This document shows, piece by piece, positions 1 to 9,347 of a stretch of DNA of 64,000 bases. Positions within the stretch are counted from its first letter, which is position 1, and the number at the start of each line of letters is the position of its first letter. The DNA lies in contig CACZZF010000003.1 of assembly GCA_902785575.1 (NCBI GenBank), positions 62,001-126,000 on the forward strand. The letters run 5' to 3'. The DNA comes from an uncultured Bacteroidia bacterium. Lineage in GTDB: Bacteria > Bacteroidota > Bacteroidia > Bacteroidales > UBA932. Position numbers and translations under genes: made by a program. The notes beneath the pieces are model-generated. The model was not told the origin of the DNA. It did no database searches and saw only the letters and a program-made list of their open reading frames with translations.

Positions 1-599
1 GGAAGAAGAATGCGGACAGGTATCCTTCGGTCGCCAAACCAGATCCTAGCTACCATGGAGCGGTATTCGCTGACGTCGCCGGCCCGGCTGCCTTCGTGAC
101 CAGGATCCGCGCGGTCATTCTCAGGGACACAGGAGCTTGCATCAGCCCTATCGCCGCGTGGTTTCTGCTGCAAGGTGTCGAGTCGTTGCCTTTGAGGATT
201 GAGCGGCATGTACAGAACGCCCTAAAGGTCGTGAAGTATCTCGAGTCGCACCCGAAGGTGGCCAAAGTCAACCACCCGTCGCTCGCGAGCCATCCAGATA
301 ATTCCCTGTATAACAAGTACTTCCCTAATGGCGGGGGATCGATATTCACTTTCGAGATCAAGGGAACGAAGGATGACGCGTGGAAGTTCATAGATAACCT
401 GAAGATATTCTCCCTCCTCGCCAATGTGGCCGATGTCAAAAGCCTCGTGATCCATCCGGCCTCCACGACCCACTCCCAGATGACACCGGAAGAACTTGAG
501 CAGCAACACATCACCCCGACAACCATCAGGCTTTCAATCGGCGTGGAGCACATCGACGACATCATCGCGGATCTCGACCAGGCTTTCAATACAATCTGA
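1..599 (+). CDS. metY: O-acetylhomoserine sulfhydrylase, C-terminal part (partial)
   Basis: The reading frame is open from base 3 with no start, so only about the last 199 residues are in the window. The product matches the C-terminal part of PLP-dependent Cys/Met-metabolism enzymes of the O-acetylhomoserine aminocarboxypropyltransferase type. Visible landmarks are DPSYHG, then GACISP, the LRIERH segment, and a tail with SLVIHPASTTHSQ followed by IRLSIGVEH, which is the substrate/PLP-phosphate side of this fold. The family makes homocysteine from O-acetylhomoserine and sulfide in the cytoplasm. It lies 32 bp before metF and metH on the same strand, so the three genes form a homocysteine-to-methionine set. 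The PLP lysine lies upstream of the window. Cystathionine gamma-synthase is a less likely alternative, because the HPASTTHSQM tail is typical of MetY. Confidence 0.88.
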   Translation, partial: KKNADRYPSVAKPDPSYHGAVFADVAGPAAFVTRIRAVILRDTGACISPIAAWFLLQGVESLPLRIERHVQNALKVVKYLESHPKVAKVNHPSLASHPDNSLYNKYFPNGGGSIFTFEIKGTKDDAWKFIDNLKIFSLLANVADVKSLVIHPASTTHSQMTPEELEQQHITPTTIRLSIGVEHIDDIIADLDQAFNTI

Positions 600-631
600 A
601 AATCATTATATTTGGGAAAAATAAACCGGAC

Positions 632-1546
632 TTGAATAACAGGAAAGAACCATACGTCTCTTTGGAGATCGTGCCCCCTCTCAAGGGAATGACCAAATCT
701 GAACTGCTGGAGGAGATCCGGCAGTTCATGGAGTTTAACCCAAGATACATCAATGTCACCTGCCACAGGGATGAGGTTGAGTTCAAAGAGCGCCCTGACG
801 GCTCGTTCGAGAAACGCGTCGTCAGGAAACGTGTGAGCGAGACAGCTGTCTGCGGAGCCATACAGTCGGAGTTCAAGGTTGATGTCGTTCCCCACATCAT
901 CTGTGGAGGGGCGACCGCGGAGGAAATAGAGTTCCAGCTCCAGGACTTCAAGTTCATGGAGATCTCAAATGTATTGGCCCTTCGAGGGGATTGCCTCACT
1001 GGCGAAAAGCGCTTCCAGCCTGTCCCGGGAGGGTATTTCCACGCTGATGAGCTGGTCGCCGCCATACGCCGCTTTGAAAGGGAGAACGGCTGCGAGGGTT
1101 TCTTCAACATCGGCGTCGGATGCTATCCCGAGAAGCATTTCGAGGCGGCGAACCTGGAGGATGACATCGCCAATATGAAGCGGAAGGTGGACGCCGGGGC
1201 TGATTACATGGTTACCCAAATGTTCTTCGACAACAAGGTCTATCACGAATATGTCGCCCGCTGCAGGCAGGCAGGCATCACCGTCCCCATCATACCGGGC
1301 TTGAAGCCCCTCTCGACATACAAGCAACTCAGCACCCTCCCCGAGACCTTCTCAATTGATATCCCGGCAATACTTACAAAGGAGCTGGAAGCTCATAAGG
1401 ACAACAAGGAGGCGGTTTACAGGATAGGTCAAGAGTGGTGTGAGGCCCAGTGCAAGGAGCTCCTGGCGAGCGGAGCTCCCGCTGTCCATTTCTATACTAT
1501 GGGAAAGACCGCCAATGTGGTCGGGATCTTAAGGGAGTGCTTCTAG
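632..1546 (+). CDS. metF: 5,10-methylenetetrahydrofolate reductase
   Basis: This 304-residue protein fits the usual MetF length of about 290-320. It reduces methylene-THF to methyl-THF, the methyl donor for MetH. The N-terminal strand carries VSLEIVPP, where the Glu corresponds to the conserved catalytic acid. ALRGD (FAD/folate contact), a GADYMVTQMFFDN segment and IIPGLKPLS follow in family order. The start is TTG at 632: the next ATG, at residue 20, would remove the essential VSLEIVPP strand, and no upstream ATG exists in frame. The stop is 3 bases before the metH ATG, so translation is probably coupled. Confidence 0.93.
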   Translation: MNNRKEPYVSLEIVPPLKGMTKSELLEEIRQFMEFNPRYINVTCHRDEVEFKERPDGSFEKRVVRKRVSETAVCGAIQSEFKVDVVPHIICGGATAEEIEFQLQDFKFMEISNVLALRGDCLTGEKRFQPVPGGYFHADELVAAIRRFERENGCEGFFNIGVGCYPEKHFEAANLEDDIANMKRKVDAGADYMVTQMFFDNKVYHEYVARCRQAGITVPIIPGLKPLSTYKQLSTLPETFSIDIPAILTKELEAHKDNKEAVYRIGQEWCEAQCKELLASGAPAVHFYTMGKTANVVGILRECF

Positions 1547-1549
1547 GGG

Positions 1550-4500
1550 ATGGATGACATCAGACTTGCTTTAAAGGAAAGGATACTCGTCCTGGACGGG
1601 GCTATGGGCACGGTTCTTCAGAGCCGTGGCCTTCAGGGAAACAGCGAGCTTTTCAATCTCACTAGCCCCGGAGTCGTGGAGGATATTCATTCTGAATATA
1701 TTAAAGCAGGATCTGATATAATCTCGACCAACTCATTTGGTGCCAATAAGATATCTCAGGCGGAATTAGGGTTTGCTGACAAAGCCGCCGACATGGCTGA
1801 GGCTGCCGCGAGAATTGCCAGGAAGGCTGCCGACAAGGCTTGCCGGAAAGTCTGGGTGGCAGGTAGTGTTGGCCCGACCGGCAAGTCGCTGACCCTGCCC
1901 CAGAACATAGAGGATCCGGTGTTCCGGCCATATTCATTCGACGAGATGGCCGACGCGTTTGAGGAGCAAATCAGAGGGCTTGTCTCCGGTGGGGTGGATT
2001 TGCTGTTGATAGAGACTTGTTTCGATGCGCTTAATACCAAAGCTGCTCTCTACGCTTACTCGCACATCTTTCCCAAAGGGGGTGGCCCCGAGATCATGAT
2101 TTCAGTCTCATTAGGAGATAAGTCAGGAAGGACTCTCACCGGCCAGACTCCGGAGGCATTCTACCGCTCTATCCAACATTGCTCTCCCCTCTCGTTCGGT
2201 CTGAACTGTTCGTTAGGGTCAAGGGAAATGGTTCCGCTCATAGCGGACGTGTCACGATTCGTCGAGGGAGCCGTGAGCTGCTACCCCAATGCCGGCCTTC
2301 CTGACGCGATGGGGACATACGATGAGACTCCGGAGGTTACAGCCGCGGCTATCCGGGAAATGGCTCTGCAGGGCTCCGTGAACATCGTCGGAGGCTGCTG
2401 CGGCACCACTCCGGATCACATCGCCGCCATCGCCGCCGCAATCAAGGGACTTCCACCCAGAGCGTTCAGTGCCAGTGAGGCTATTGGTGGTCCAGCACAT
2501 GCGTTATTCGTAAGTGGGTTGGAGAGCGTGGAGATTGACCGGAGAAATAACTTCACAAACGTCGGAGAGAGGACAAATGTGGCGGGGTCCCGCAAGTTCG
2601 CCAAGCTCATAGCCGCTGGAGACTACACAGAGGCCCTGCGGGTCGCCGCCGGGCAGATCGAGAACGGTGCGACCGTCATTGACATCAACATGGACGACGC
2701 CATGCTGGACTCCCGGCTGGAAATGGAGAAGTTCCTCCGCCACATAGCCGGGGAACCGGAAGTGGCAAAGGCCGCCATAATGATCGACTCGTCCCACTGG
2801 GACACTTTGGTGACTGGCTTGAAAAACGCCCAAGGGAAGTGTGTCGTCAACTCGATATCACTTAAAGAAGGTGAAGAAGTATTCCTGCGTAAAGCCCTTG
2901 AGATAAAAGCATTAGGTGCGGCAATAATAGTCATTGCATTCGATGAGGAAGGGCAGGCCACCACTTTCGACAGGAAGGTAGAGATCTGCCGGAGGGCATA
3001 TTCTCTACTGACAGAAAAAGCAGGTTATTCCCCGGCTGACATCATTTTTGACGTCAACGTCCTTCCAGTCGGGACGGGTATTCCCGAGCACGCCAGGTAT
3101 GGTGCTGACTTTATCGAGGCCGTCCGTTGGATCAAGAGGAACTTGCCCGGATGCAGGACATCCGGTGGTATATCAAATCTCTCTTTCGCTTTCAGAGGGA
3201 ACAACACGGTCAGGGAGGCGATGCACAGTGTATTCCTTTACCACGCCATAAAGGCCGGATTGGACATGGGTATCGTCAATCCCGGAATGCTCAAAATCTA
3301 TGATGAGATTGAGCCCGAGCTGCTTCGAAGGGTTGAGGACGTGATCCTGGATTCAGACCCGGGAGCCACTGAGCGCCTGATCACCTACGCCCAGAGGATT
3401 TCCGAAACCTCTCAATCCGGTGCTATAGGTGGGCCACCCCATACCACCGGCTTGGTTTCCGGACACACCAATACTCTCTCCGTCGAGGAGCGTCTTGAGA
3501 GGGCCCTGGTAAAAGGAGACTCGGCGAACCTCGAGGAAGACATAAAGGAATGTCTCGAGAAATACGGAGAGGCCTACAAGGTCATCGACGGCCCTCTGAT
3601 GGACGGCATGGCCAGGGTCGGCGAACTCTTCGGTGCCGGAAAAATGTTCCTGCCGCAGGTCGTAAAGTCAGCCAGGACCATGAAAGCCTCTGTGGAGATA
3701 CTCCAACCCTACCTTGAAAAAGAGCGATCCGATGTCTCAGACAGGCCCAAGGCACTTTTCGCCACAGTGAAGGGCGATGTTCACGACATTGGAAAGAATA
3801 TCACCGGAATAGTATTCACCTGTAATGGATTCGAGGTTACAGACCTTGGAGTCATGGTTCCCAAGGAAACAATACTGGAGAAGGCCAGGGAGAAAAAAGT
3901 AGATATAATCGGAGTCAGTGGCCTGATAACTCCATCACTGTACCAGATGGAACTTCTATGCAAAGACATGGAGGCGCAAGGCCTAGACACTCCCCTCCTG
4001 GTCGGAGGCGCCGCGGCGTCAGCTGTCCACACCGCGGTAAAACTCGCCCCGCTTTACAAGCATGTGTTTTATGGGTCAGACGCCTCGGCATCCTCTGTTC
4101 TTGCCAGCAAGCTTGTCACCGACCGTGAAGCCACGGAAGCGACTGAGCATGAGAAACAAAGGGTGTTAAGGGAAGCTTACGAGGCATCCAAGCGCGAAAT
4201 GGCGGCAGAACCCTCCGCGGAAGCTTCTACCGCATTCCCGCCGCAAAGCTACGTAAAAGGAAACCCGTTCCGTAATATCCCGTCTGAAAGACTCGAAGTC
4301 AGCCGTATTGAAGAGTTTTTTGACTGGGGACTATTCTTTACCATACTTGGAGTCAAGAATAATGGGGACCATCTGGAGAAAAAGAAGTTGATGGCGGAAG
4401 CCAGAGACGTTATTGAGAGAATGAAAGCTGATGGGGAATGCCGGATCACGCTATCAGCGAGGTTTGACAGCGCCCACAGCGAAGGCGGCGACATCGTCGC

Positions 4501-5017
4501 GGCGGAATACCGGATGCCGATGTTCAGGCAGCCTGGCGGCCTATCTCTAGCGGATTTCGTGGCACCTGTGGAGTACGGTTTCGAATCCCCTGTCGGGATG
4601 TTCGCGATTAGCGTTCATGATTCCACGGCCTCCCCTGATGAATCAGTCCGGAGGGCAGTTACATTGACGCTGGCGGAAGCTGCTTCCGAGTGGCTTGACA
4701 ATTATGTGAGCAGCTTCTTGCCTGAGGGATCCAAAGCCAAGTTCATCAAGCCTGCCGCCGGATACTCAAGCTGTCCGGATCATACACTCAAACGGGATAT
4801 ATTAAGGCTACTTCCTGATTCAGAGAAACTAGGAATCACCCTGCTTGACAGTTGCGCGATGATTCCCGAGGCATGCATTTGTGGGCTCATATTCGTTCAC
4901 GAGAACGCCACTTACCCTGAGATACGCCACCTTGACAAGGCCGCTATTGACGGATATGCCGCCAGAAGAGGGATGTCTGAGCAAGATAAATCCCGTTTTC
5001 TCGGCCATCTTCTTTAA
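1550..5017 (+). CDS. metH: cobalamin-dependent methionine synthase
   Basis: At 1155 residues this is a full four-module MetH, slightly shorter than the E. coli protein. It transfers the methyl group of methyl-THF through cobalamin to homocysteine. The homocysteine domain holds the zinc ligands Cys220 (GLNCSLG) and Cys283/Cys284 ([11 protein letters not shown]). The pterin domain begins near residue 330 with [11 protein letters not shown]. The B12 domain has GDVHDIGKN, with the lower-ligand His at about 745, and [10 protein letters not shown]. The last 220 residues form the SAM-dependent reactivation domain, which is divergent ([12 protein letters not shown] replaces the usual AMWP-type motif). 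All catalytic ligands are present, so it should be active when B12 is available. It sits last in the met run. Confidence 0.95.
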   Translation: MDDIRLALKERILVLDGAMGTVLQSRGLQGNSELFNLTSPGVVEDIHSEYIKAGSDIISTNSFGANKISQAELGFADKAADMAEAAARIARKAADKACRKVWVAGSVGPTGKSLTLPQNIEDPVFRPYSFDEMADAFEEQIRGLVSGGVDLLLIETCFDALNTKAALYAYSHIFPKGGGPEIMISVSLGDKSGRTLTGQTPEAFYRSIQHCSPLSFGLNCSLGSREMVPLIADVSRFVEGAVSCYPNAGLPDAMGTYDETPEVTAAAIREMALQGSVNIVGGCCGTTPDHIAAIAAAIKGLPPRAFSASEAIGGPAHALFVSGLESVEIDRRNNFTNVGERTNVAGSRKFAKLIAAGDYTEALRVAAGQIENGATVIDINMDDAMLDSRLEMEKFLRHIAGEPEVAKAAIMIDSSHWDTLVTGLKNAQGKCVVNSISLKEGEEVFLRKALEIKALGAAIIVIAFDEEGQATTFDRKVEICRRAYSLLTEKAGYSPADIIFDVNVLPVGTGIPEHARYGADFIEAVRWIKRNLPGCRTSGGISNLSFAFRGNNTVREAMHSVFLYHAIKAGLDMGIVNPGMLKIYDEIEPELLRRVEDVILDSDPGATERLITYAQRISETSQSGAIGGPPHTTGLVSGHTNTLSVEERLERALVKGDSANLEEDIKECLEKYGEAYKVIDGPLMDGMARVGELFGAGKMFLPQVVKSARTMKASVEILQPYLEKERSDVSDRPKALFATVKGDVHDIGKNITGIVFTCNGFEVTDLGVMVPKETILEKAREKKVDIIGVSGLITPSLYQMELLCKDMEAQGLDTPLLVGGAAASAVHTAVKLAPLYKHVFYGSDASASSVLASKLVTDREATEATEHEKQRVLREAYEASKREMAAEPSAEASTAFPPQSYVKGNPFRNIPSERLEVSRIEEFFDWGLFFTILGVKNNGDHLEKKKLMAEARDVIERMKADGECRITLSARFDSAHSEGGDIVAAEYRMPMFRQPGGLSLADFVAPVEYGFESPVGMFAISVHDSTASPDESVRRAVTLTLAEAASEWLDNYVSSFLPEGSKAKFIKPAAGYSSCPDHTLKRDILRLLPDSEKLGITLLDSCAMIPEACICGLIFVHENATYPEIRHLDKAAIDGYAARRGMSEQDKSRFLGHLL

Positions 5018-5052
5018 TCGAAATCAGAGTCTTGTAAATCAATGCGCAAAAC

Positions 5053-5079
5053 AAAAGTGTTATACGTTATAACATTTTT
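5053..5079 (+). terminator. A/T-rich hairpin after metH
   Basis: TGTTATA and TATAACA form a perfect 7-bp stem around a 3-base loop, preceded by four As and followed by five Ts. It lies 36 bp after the metH stop, as expected for an intrinsic terminator. The flanking A and T runs would let it act in both directions. The stem is weak because it is mostly A/T. Confidence 0.55.
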
Positions 5080-5080
5080 G

Positions 5081-5327
5081 TTAAAGCATTTTTGAGGCAA
5101 AAACCTTCTTTATCTTGCATCCTTTGACCTCGAATTGGATCGCTCCCACCTCAAGACCTTCCCTGAAAGAGGCCATGGTTTTGGTCCCGGCTCTCCACCT
5201 TTCCCTGGGAGGAAACGTACTGAACACTTCCCTTCCGTGTACTGACATTTAAGACTCCGGGAATGTCCAGAAGTGAGACTTCCTCAACTGGAACCTCCAA
5301 AGAGACAGCAGCTGCCCAAAGATCGTT
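5081..5327 (-). pseudogene. frameshifted C-terminal gene remnant, family unknown
   Basis: The reverse strand holds two adjoining pieces of protein-like sequence in different frames. The upstream piece, from about 5327, reads DLWAAAVSLEVPVEEVSLLDIPGVLNV. After a one-base shift near 5250 the downstream piece reads from an ATG at 5248 to a stop at 5081 (55 residues, containing STFPPRERWRAGTKTM and GLEVGAIQFEVKG). Joined, they make one continuous-looking C-terminal domain of about 80 residues. In the upstream frame a stop lies just before 5327, so no intact N-terminal part remains. I do not recognise the family. The rest of the 5018-5466 gap holds only the terminator and the nfn promoter. Confidence 0.45.
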
Positions 5328-5379
5328 TTAGTAAAGATTTTGTTCATAAACCGGCGTCTCCCTTCACATATATAACACA

Positions 5380-5411
5380 TTTGATTATTAATATAGAATT
5401 CGTTAATTTTG
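5380..5411 (+). promoter_or_regulatory. Bacteroidota-type promoter for nfnA
   Basis: TTTG at 5380-5383 and TAATTTTG at 5404-5411 are separated by 20 bp, matching the Bacteroidota consensus TTTG-N19-21-TAnnTTTG. The -7 box ends 55 bp before the ATG at 5467, so transcription should start near 5417. Confidence 0.7.
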
Positions 5412-5466
5412 CGATTACTTATATGTAACTAACAACCAATTCAAAACGTAAAGGATTAACCAAACC

Positions 5467-6309
5467 ATGTTCAAAATCCTGAAAAGAGAAATGCTGACAC
5501 CCAATATCTGCAAGATGGTCGTGTCAGCGCCAAGAATTGCCAAGGCGGCTAAACCCGGGCAGTTCCTGATCGTCCTGGCGAATGAGGAGGGCGAAAGAAT
5601 TCCATTGACAATCAGCGACTACGACCGTGAGGGAGGAACGGTTACCATCGTCACCCAACTCATCGGTGCCTCCTCCGCAGCGATCATCGCCAAAGAGGAA
5701 GGAGAGTTCTTCCGCGACGTAGTCGGACCGCTCGGCAACCCCTCGGCATTCATGGAAATGAGTGAGGAGCAGCTGAAAGGACAGAAATACATATTCATAG
5801 CTGGAGGTCTCGGCACCGCGCCGGTGTATCCCCAAGCCAAATGGCTGCACGACAGAGGCATCGCCGTTGATGTCATTATCGGAGCCCGCACCAAGGACCT
5901 TTTGATCTACACGGAAGAGCTCGGAAGCGCCTGCGACAACCTCTACCTTTGCACTGACGATGGCAGTGTCGGATTCCACGGAGTCGGCACGGCATGCCTT
6001 GAGGATCTTGTCGCTAAAGGTAAGGAATATACCCAGGCGGTCGCTATCGGTCCGATGATCATGATGAAATTCGCCACCCTGACCTGCAAGAAGCTTAATA
6101 TCCCTATCGACGTGAGCCTTAACATGTTGATGGTGGATGGCACCGGTATGTGCGGAGCCTGCAGGGTCACTGTAGCCGGCAAGACCAGGTTCGCCTGCGT
6201 GGACGGTCCTGAGTTCAACGGCTACGATGTGGACTTCGATGAGGCAATGCGCCGTCTCGGACAGTACAAGACAGAAGAAGCGGAAGTTAAAGCTAAATTC
6301 GTGAAGTGA
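5467..6309 (+). CDS. nfnA: NfnA-type / PyrK-like ferredoxin:NADP oxidoreductase small subunit
   Basis: This 280-residue flavoprotein belongs to the ferredoxin-NADP reductase fold family shared by NfnA, SudB and the dihydroorotate dehydrogenase electron-transfer subunit. The N-terminal barrel carries the FAD-binding stretch RIPLTISDYD. The dinucleotide domain has AGGLGTAPVYPQ. The C-terminus has Cys229, Cys232 and Cys244 (MCGACR, then FACVDGP) for a [2Fe-2S] cluster. It is followed after one base by a GltD-like partner, which is the NfnAB arrangement and not a pyrimidine context. Nfn complexes couple NADH, NADPH and ferredoxin by flavin-based electron bifurcation in the cytoplasm. Bifurcation in this organism is inferred from the pair and not shown by the sequence. 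Confidence 0.85.
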   Translation: MFKILKREMLTPNICKMVVSAPRIAKAAKPGQFLIVLANEEGERIPLTISDYDREGGTVTIVTQLIGASSAAIIAKEEGEFFRDVVGPLGNPSAFMEMSEEQLKGQKYIFIAGGLGTAPVYPQAKWLHDRGIAVDVIIGARTKDLLIYTEELGSACDNLYLCTDDGSVGFHGVGTACLEDLVAKGKEYTQAVAIGPMIMMKFATLTCKKLNIPIDVSLNMLMVDGTGMCGACRVTVAGKTRFACVDGPEFNGYDVDFDEAMRRLGQYKTEEAEVKAKFVK

Positions 6310-6310
6310 T

Positions 6311-7702
6311 ATGGCAGAGAGAATTCCTAGAGTACCGGTAAGGGAGCAGGATCCCAAGGTACGCGCTCATAATTTCGAGGAAGTTTGTTTCGGATATGAC
6401 CTCCAGGAGGCCATGCTGGAGGCGTCGAGATGCCTTCATTGCAAGAATCCGCGCTGCGTGACCGCTTGCCCGGTCAGCATCAAGATTCCGGAGTTCATCG
6501 CGAAGGTCAAGGAGGGAGACATCCAGGGTGCCGCCGCTGTGATCGGAGAGGATTCCTCGCTGCCGGCTGTTTGCGGACGTGTCTGCCCTCAGGAGACCCA
6601 GTGCGAAGGCAGTTGCATCCTTGGGATCAAGGGCGAGAGTGTGGCGATCGGAAAACTAGAGCGTTTTGTCGCTGACCATTCAGCTGAGAGCGACGAGACG
6701 ACGCGTCCCGCCGCGACCGTCACCCCCGGAGCGAAGAAAGTCGCTGTCATCGGCTCAGGTCCAGCCGGATTGGCCTGCGCTTCTGACCTCGCCAAATGGG
6801 GCTACGATGTCACAATCTTCGAGGCTCTTCACAGACCTGGAGGTGTCCTTGAATATGGAATACCTGAATTCAGGCTTCCTAAAGATGCTGTACTAAAACG
6901 TGAGATAAACGAGGTTAAAGCATTGGGAGTCAAAATAGAAACCGACGTCATTATCGGCCGCACAGTCACCATTGACAGCCTTATGGACAACGAAGGTTTC
7001 GAGGCTGTTTTCGTGGGGACAGGAGCCGGACTTCCCAAGTTCATGGGCATCCCAGGAGAGAACCTCAACGGTGTATTCTCAGCGAATGAGTTCCTGACCC
7101 GCAACAACTTGATGAAGGCCTTCAGGGAGGATTATCTCACTCCTATCCACGCCGGAAAGAAATGCTGTGTAGTCGGAGGAGGTAATGTCGCTATGGATGC
7201 CGCCAGGACTGCCCTCAGGCTCGGAGCGGACACCTCTATTATCTATAGGAGAACTGAGGTTGAGCTTCCTGCCCGTAAGGAAGAGGTCCATCACGCGAAG
7301 GAGGAAGGTATTGATTTCCAGATGCTGACAAATCCTGTTGAGATCCTCGCCGACGAGAACGGCTGGGTAAGGGCCCTCAAGTGCATCCGGATGGAGCTCG
7401 GCGAGCCTGACGAGAGCGGTCGCCGCTCCCCTGTCCCGATTCCCGGCTCAGAATTCGAGATTCCGACCGAGACTGTCATAATGGCTCTTGGTACCGCCCC
7501 GAACCCGCTGATTGTCAAGACCACAAATGGACTTGAAGCCACCAGGAGAGGAGGACTTGTCGCCGACGAGGAAGGCCGTACGACCCGCGAGGGAATATTC
7601 GCTGGAGGTGATGCCGTGACCGGTGCCGCCACCGTGATACTCGCCATGGGCGCCGGAAGGAAGGCCGCCAAGGCTATTGATGAATACCTGAAATCCAAGT
7701 GA
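6311..7702 (+). CDS. nfnB: NfnB-type / glutamate synthase small-subunit-like oxidoreductase
   Basis: The 463 residues match the GltD/NfnB family. The N-terminal Fe-S domain has CLHCKNPRCVTACPV and CGRVCPQETQCEGSC, giving two [4Fe-4S] clusters. An FAD Rossmann motif (VIGSGPAGLACASDL) starts near residue 145 and an NADPH motif (VVGGGNVAMDAARTAL) near residue 287. A C-terminal GIFAGGDAVTGAATVILAMG segment closes the FAD site. Paired with the preceding gene it should form the NADPH/ferredoxin side of an Nfn complex. A stand-alone glutamate synthase small chain is less likely, because no large glutamate synthase gene lies nearby. Confidence 0.87.
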   Translation: MAERIPRVPVREQDPKVRAHNFEEVCFGYDLQEAMLEASRCLHCKNPRCVTACPVSIKIPEFIAKVKEGDIQGAAAVIGEDSSLPAVCGRVCPQETQCEGSCILGIKGESVAIGKLERFVADHSAESDETTRPAATVTPGAKKVAVIGSGPAGLACASDLAKWGYDVTIFEALHRPGGVLEYGIPEFRLPKDAVLKREINEVKALGVKIETDVIIGRTVTIDSLMDNEGFEAVFVGTGAGLPKFMGIPGENLNGVFSANEFLTRNNLMKAFREDYLTPIHAGKKCCVVGGGNVAMDAARTALRLGADTSIIYRRTEVELPARKEEVHHAKEEGIDFQMLTNPVEILADENGWVRALKCIRMELGEPDESGRRSPVPIPGSEFEIPTETVIMALGTAPNPLIVKTTNGLEATRRGGLVADEEGRTTREGIFAGGDAVTGAATVILAMGAGRKAAKAIDEYLKSK

Positions 7703-7703
7703 T

Positions 7704-8474
7704 ATGTTGATGCTGACTCTGGCCGCTATCGCCCCGGCTCTGATCCTCCTCTGGTACGTTTACCATAAGGACACGGAGCCGGAGCCTACCAGGCTCATAT
7801 TCAAGGGCTTCTGCTATGGAGGCCTGGCTGCCCTCGCCTCGACCCTGATTTCCGGTCCCCTTCTCAATATGGGCTTCTACACGACAGAGCCATCGACCTT
7901 GGGAGAGGCGGTCAGAATCGCTTTCTTTGGAGCTGCCATTCCTGAAGAGACAGCCAAACTGCTTCTGCTCTGGCTATTGCTCCGCAACTGCCCTGAATTT
8001 GACGAGCGCTATGACGGCATTGTCTACGCCACGACTGTCGGACTTGGCTTCGCCGCGTTCGAGAATATTATTTATGTGATCAGTGCCGGAGCAAATTGGG
8101 TCGACGTGGCTTTCACGAGGGCTTTGTTCGCCGTTCCCGGTCATTTCGCGTTCGCTGTGACAATGGGATATTACTATTCCCAGTACCATTTCAGGGGCAA
8201 GGAGCATGAAGGAGCGGCTATCAAGATGTGGCTGTTCCCTGTGATTCTTCATGGAGTCTACGACGCGTTGTGCTTCTTCAGCGAGCTGAGCGAGGCGTGG
8301 TCGTTGCTTATCACGCTGGTTCTGATCGCCTTCTGCTTCTGGCTTTTCAAGAAAACCAGGGCGAGAATCTTGAAAGAGGCGGCTGAGAATGAATATGTAG
8401 GCTCAGGGCCTGTAATCCGTTCCAACGGCTACGATGTCAACCGTGACTGGACTGACAGGCCAGAAGATCAGTAG
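7704..8474 (+). CDS. PrsW-family intramembrane metalloprotease
   Basis: This 256-residue integral membrane protein has about seven hydrophobic segments. The family's conserved acidic and His sites are present in order: PEETAKLLLL, GFAAFENIIY, VPGHFAFAVTMGYY and LHGVYDAL, the presumed zinc and catalytic positions. PrsW of Bacillus cuts the anti-sigma factor RsiW; other members have no known substrate. The C-terminal 45 residues are charged and probably cytoplasmic. It starts 1 base after nfnB, so it is in that operon, although no functional link to Nfn is established. No sigma or anti-sigma gene is visible in the window. Confidence 0.8.
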   Translation: MLMLTLAAIAPALILLWYVYHKDTEPEPTRLIFKGFCYGGLAALASTLISGPLLNMGFYTTEPSTLGEAVRIAFFGAAIPEETAKLLLLWLLLRNCPEFDERYDGIVYATTVGLGFAAFENIIYVISAGANWVDVAFTRALFAVPGHFAFAVTMGYYYSQYHFRGKEHEGAAIKMWLFPVILHGVYDALCFFSELSEAWSLLITLVLIAFCFWLFKKTRARILKEAAENEYVGSGPVIRSNGYDVNRDWTDRPEDQ

Positions 8475-8499
8475 ATCGTATGGCTACGATCTACTGATC
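8466..8499. terminator. perfect 15-bp hairpin between convergent genes
   Basis: GATCAGTAGATCGTA and its exact complement flank a TGGC loop. The 5' arm includes the PrsW stop codon. No strong T run follows on either strand, so this may be a bidirectional or Rho-independent-like stop, or an RNA-stabilising stem. A second short stem (GGGGGG-CGTT-CCCCCC, 8520-8535) follows before ccsA ends at 8568. Confidence 0.5.
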
Positions 8500-8567
8500 A
8501 AAGATCCTATTCTTCATTGGGGGGCGTTCCCCCCAAACCCCCTGAACTCGGACGTCGTCCTCGAACG

Positions 8568-9347
8568 TTAATAGACATGAATGGAGGTGGCGTGGGCCGA
8601 AGGGAGGTAGTTGATACCCCACCAGCAGATCTGCAAGCAGACAAATGCAAGCAGCAAGATCCACATGGCCGTTTGACGGTCCTTGGGACGGGCGACACGG
8701 AAATGGAGATACAAGAGATAGGCGAGCCAGGTGATGGCGGCCCAAGTCTCCTTAGGGTCCCAAGCCCAATACGTGCCCCAGGCAACCTGAGCCCACAAAG
8801 CCCCGAACAACATCCCGAAAGTCAGGAATGAGAGACCTGTGGTGACAAGGTTGTCCGTAGTCGCCATGTCTTCCTCTGTCGTGTTTTCTTTTCGGAATAT
8901 AAGAATATACAAGGCCATGATTGTGGCGGCCCCGAGCATTCCGTATGAGAACATGTAGACGATGACGTGCGGGGCGAACCATGGACTCTGTAACGCCGGC
9001 ATAAGGTTCTTCGAGTGGATCTCAGGCTTCAGGAGATTGACAATGATGAACACCAGTGACATTACGGCGCTGAAAGACAGTATCCACTTGTATTTCCAGC
9101 GGCTATAGACAATCAAGCCGGCGACAGAAAGGAAGAAGGAGTACCAAAGCCTGGTCTCCCCCATCGTGCGGAGCGGCGGACGCTCCAACGTGATCCACAT
9201 GGCCAGGATAAACGCGAAGAACACGGCGATGCCCAGGCTGTAATTGATAATGGCCGATGATCTTTTGCCGGCCCAGGCGCAGGCGGCTCCGACGGTCCAG
9301 AGAATCACCGCAGCGGCGGCGAACCAGATAAACACATCCCAACTCAT
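8568..9347 (-). CDS. ccsA: cytochrome c biogenesis protein CcsA/ResC
   Basis: The 259-residue, roughly eight-span membrane protein carries the tryptophan-rich haem-handling motif WGTYWAWDPKETWA near residue 190 and flanking histidines, including a C-terminal WWGINYLPSAHATSIH. It belongs to the CcsA/ResC subunit of System II cytochrome c maturation, which exports haem and attaches it to apocytochromes. The start is ATG at 9347, preceded by GGGAGGAAG and overlapping the resB stop as ATGA. The longer open frame would begin inside resB. The operon continues from resB, and no cytochrome gene (for example nrfHA) is next to it here. Confidence 0.9.
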   Translation of the reverse strand: MSWDVFIWFAAAAVILWTVGAACAWAGKRSSAIINYSLGIAVFFAFILAMWITLERPPLRTMGETRLWYSFFLSVAGLIVYSRWKYKWILSFSAVMSLVFIIVNLLKPEIHSKNLMPALQSPWFAPHVIVYMFSYGMLGAATIMALYILIFRKENTTEEDMATTDNLVTTGLSFLTFGMLFGALWAQVAWGTYWAWDPKETWAAITWLAYLLYLHFRVARPKDRQTAMWILLLAFVCLQICWWGINYLPSAHATSIHVY

